DNA from: Peronospora farinosa
Taxonomy: Eukaryota; Oomycota; Peronosporomycetes; Peronosporales; Peronosporaceae
Reading direction: 5' to 3'
DNA length: 64,000 nucleotides
NCBI GenBank assembly: GCA_947646735.1
Contig: CANTFK010000901.1
Span: 30,326 to 94,325, forward strand
The stretch's first letter is position 1. Each line of letters begins with the position of its first letter. Below the pieces are notes generated by a model, which ran no database searches, was not told the origin of the DNA, and worked only from the letters and a program-made list of their open reading frames with translations. The position numbers were made by a program, and so were the translations under genes. This document shows positions 63,930-64,000 of the stretch, piece after piece.

Positions 63930-64000
63930 GGCCTTTGGGGTGGACCACATATCGAGATCTGATTTTTTCTGAAAGGGTGACACGTGGTGATAGATCCTGG
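63930..64000 (+). other. Gypsy-2 pre-LTR segment
   Basis: GGGGTGGACCACAT and GAAAGGGTGACACGTGG match 52106-52170, which lies immediately left of the LTR at 52179. The 3' LTR of Gypsy-2 should therefore begin a few bases beyond the window. Confidence 0.75.

Larger units (their letters stand above)
52179..64000 (+). mobile_element. Gypsy-2: non-autonomous Ty3/Gypsy with minisatellites in place of RT/integrase
   Basis: 5' LTR (52179-52495), leader, gag (53571-54963) and protease (55246-55587, then 60266 onward after Copia-C). A repeat-bearing spacer follows, then the very beginning of RT, which is cut at about 61640. Minisatellite arrays run from there to 63910, then a pre-LTR segment at 63930-64000. 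The 3' LTR would lie beyond the window. It is the same family as Gypsy-1. Confidence 0.8.

Overview
The window is nuclear DNA of a plant-pathogenic oomycete, most likely Peronosporales (Phytophthora or a downy mildew). The evidence is a decayed Crinkler (CRN) effector gene with an LFLAK-like header, Ty1/Copia and Ty3/Gypsy elements of the types common in oomycetes, gene structures with short (about 60-80 bp) introns, and a GCTCATTTTCAAG-type initiator upstream of one gene. The species cannot be fixed from the sequence alone.

Layout. (1) 1-18.9 kb is repeat-rich. It holds two nearly identical fragments of one Copia family (1-1556 and 13984-18567), a CRN pseudogene (1959-4062), a minus-strand Gypsy pol remnant with two RNase H domains (4331-8625), a gag and LTR of another Gypsy family (8780-9775), a second Copia family inserted into the first (10118-13983), and a small TIR element near 18.8 kb. 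(2) 20.6-44.0 kb is a compact island of seven conserved single-copy-type genes: a very large VPS13-like lipid-transfer protein with EF-hands, a short NOG1-like GTPase, a CDP-alcohol phosphotransferase, a SCY1-like pseudokinase, Ku70, an S9A oligopeptidase B-like protease and a BAH-domain protein. Five are separated by only about 70-280 bp; the exceptions are the spacer of about 1.9 kb between Ku70 and the peptidase and the uncertain first exon of the GTPase. (3) 45.0-64.0 kb is again transposon DNA with clear nesting. A Copia sits inside the LTR of a Gypsy (target duplication GTTAA). Another Copia sits inside the protease region of a second Gypsy (target duplication ATAAT). That second Gypsy has lost reverse transcriptase and integrase, and minisatellite arrays lie in their place.

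The island genes are housekeeping functions: membrane lipid transfer and synthesis, ribosome-type GTPase, Golgi/tRNA trafficking scaffold, DNA end joining, peptide processing and chromatin reading. They share no single pathway. The contrast of dense conserved genes with flanking repeats that carry an effector relic matches the two-speed genome pattern known from this group.

The most unusual observations are: (a) in all three Copia families the gag ATG lies inside a primer-binding site that is complementary to the anticodon arm of initiator tRNA-Met; (b) the VPS13-like protein combines an N-terminal membrane anchor, two EF-hand pairs and a C-terminal C2-like domain; (c) a Gypsy element whose pol is replaced by several different minisatellites. 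Intron boundaries were read by hand and may be off by a base.
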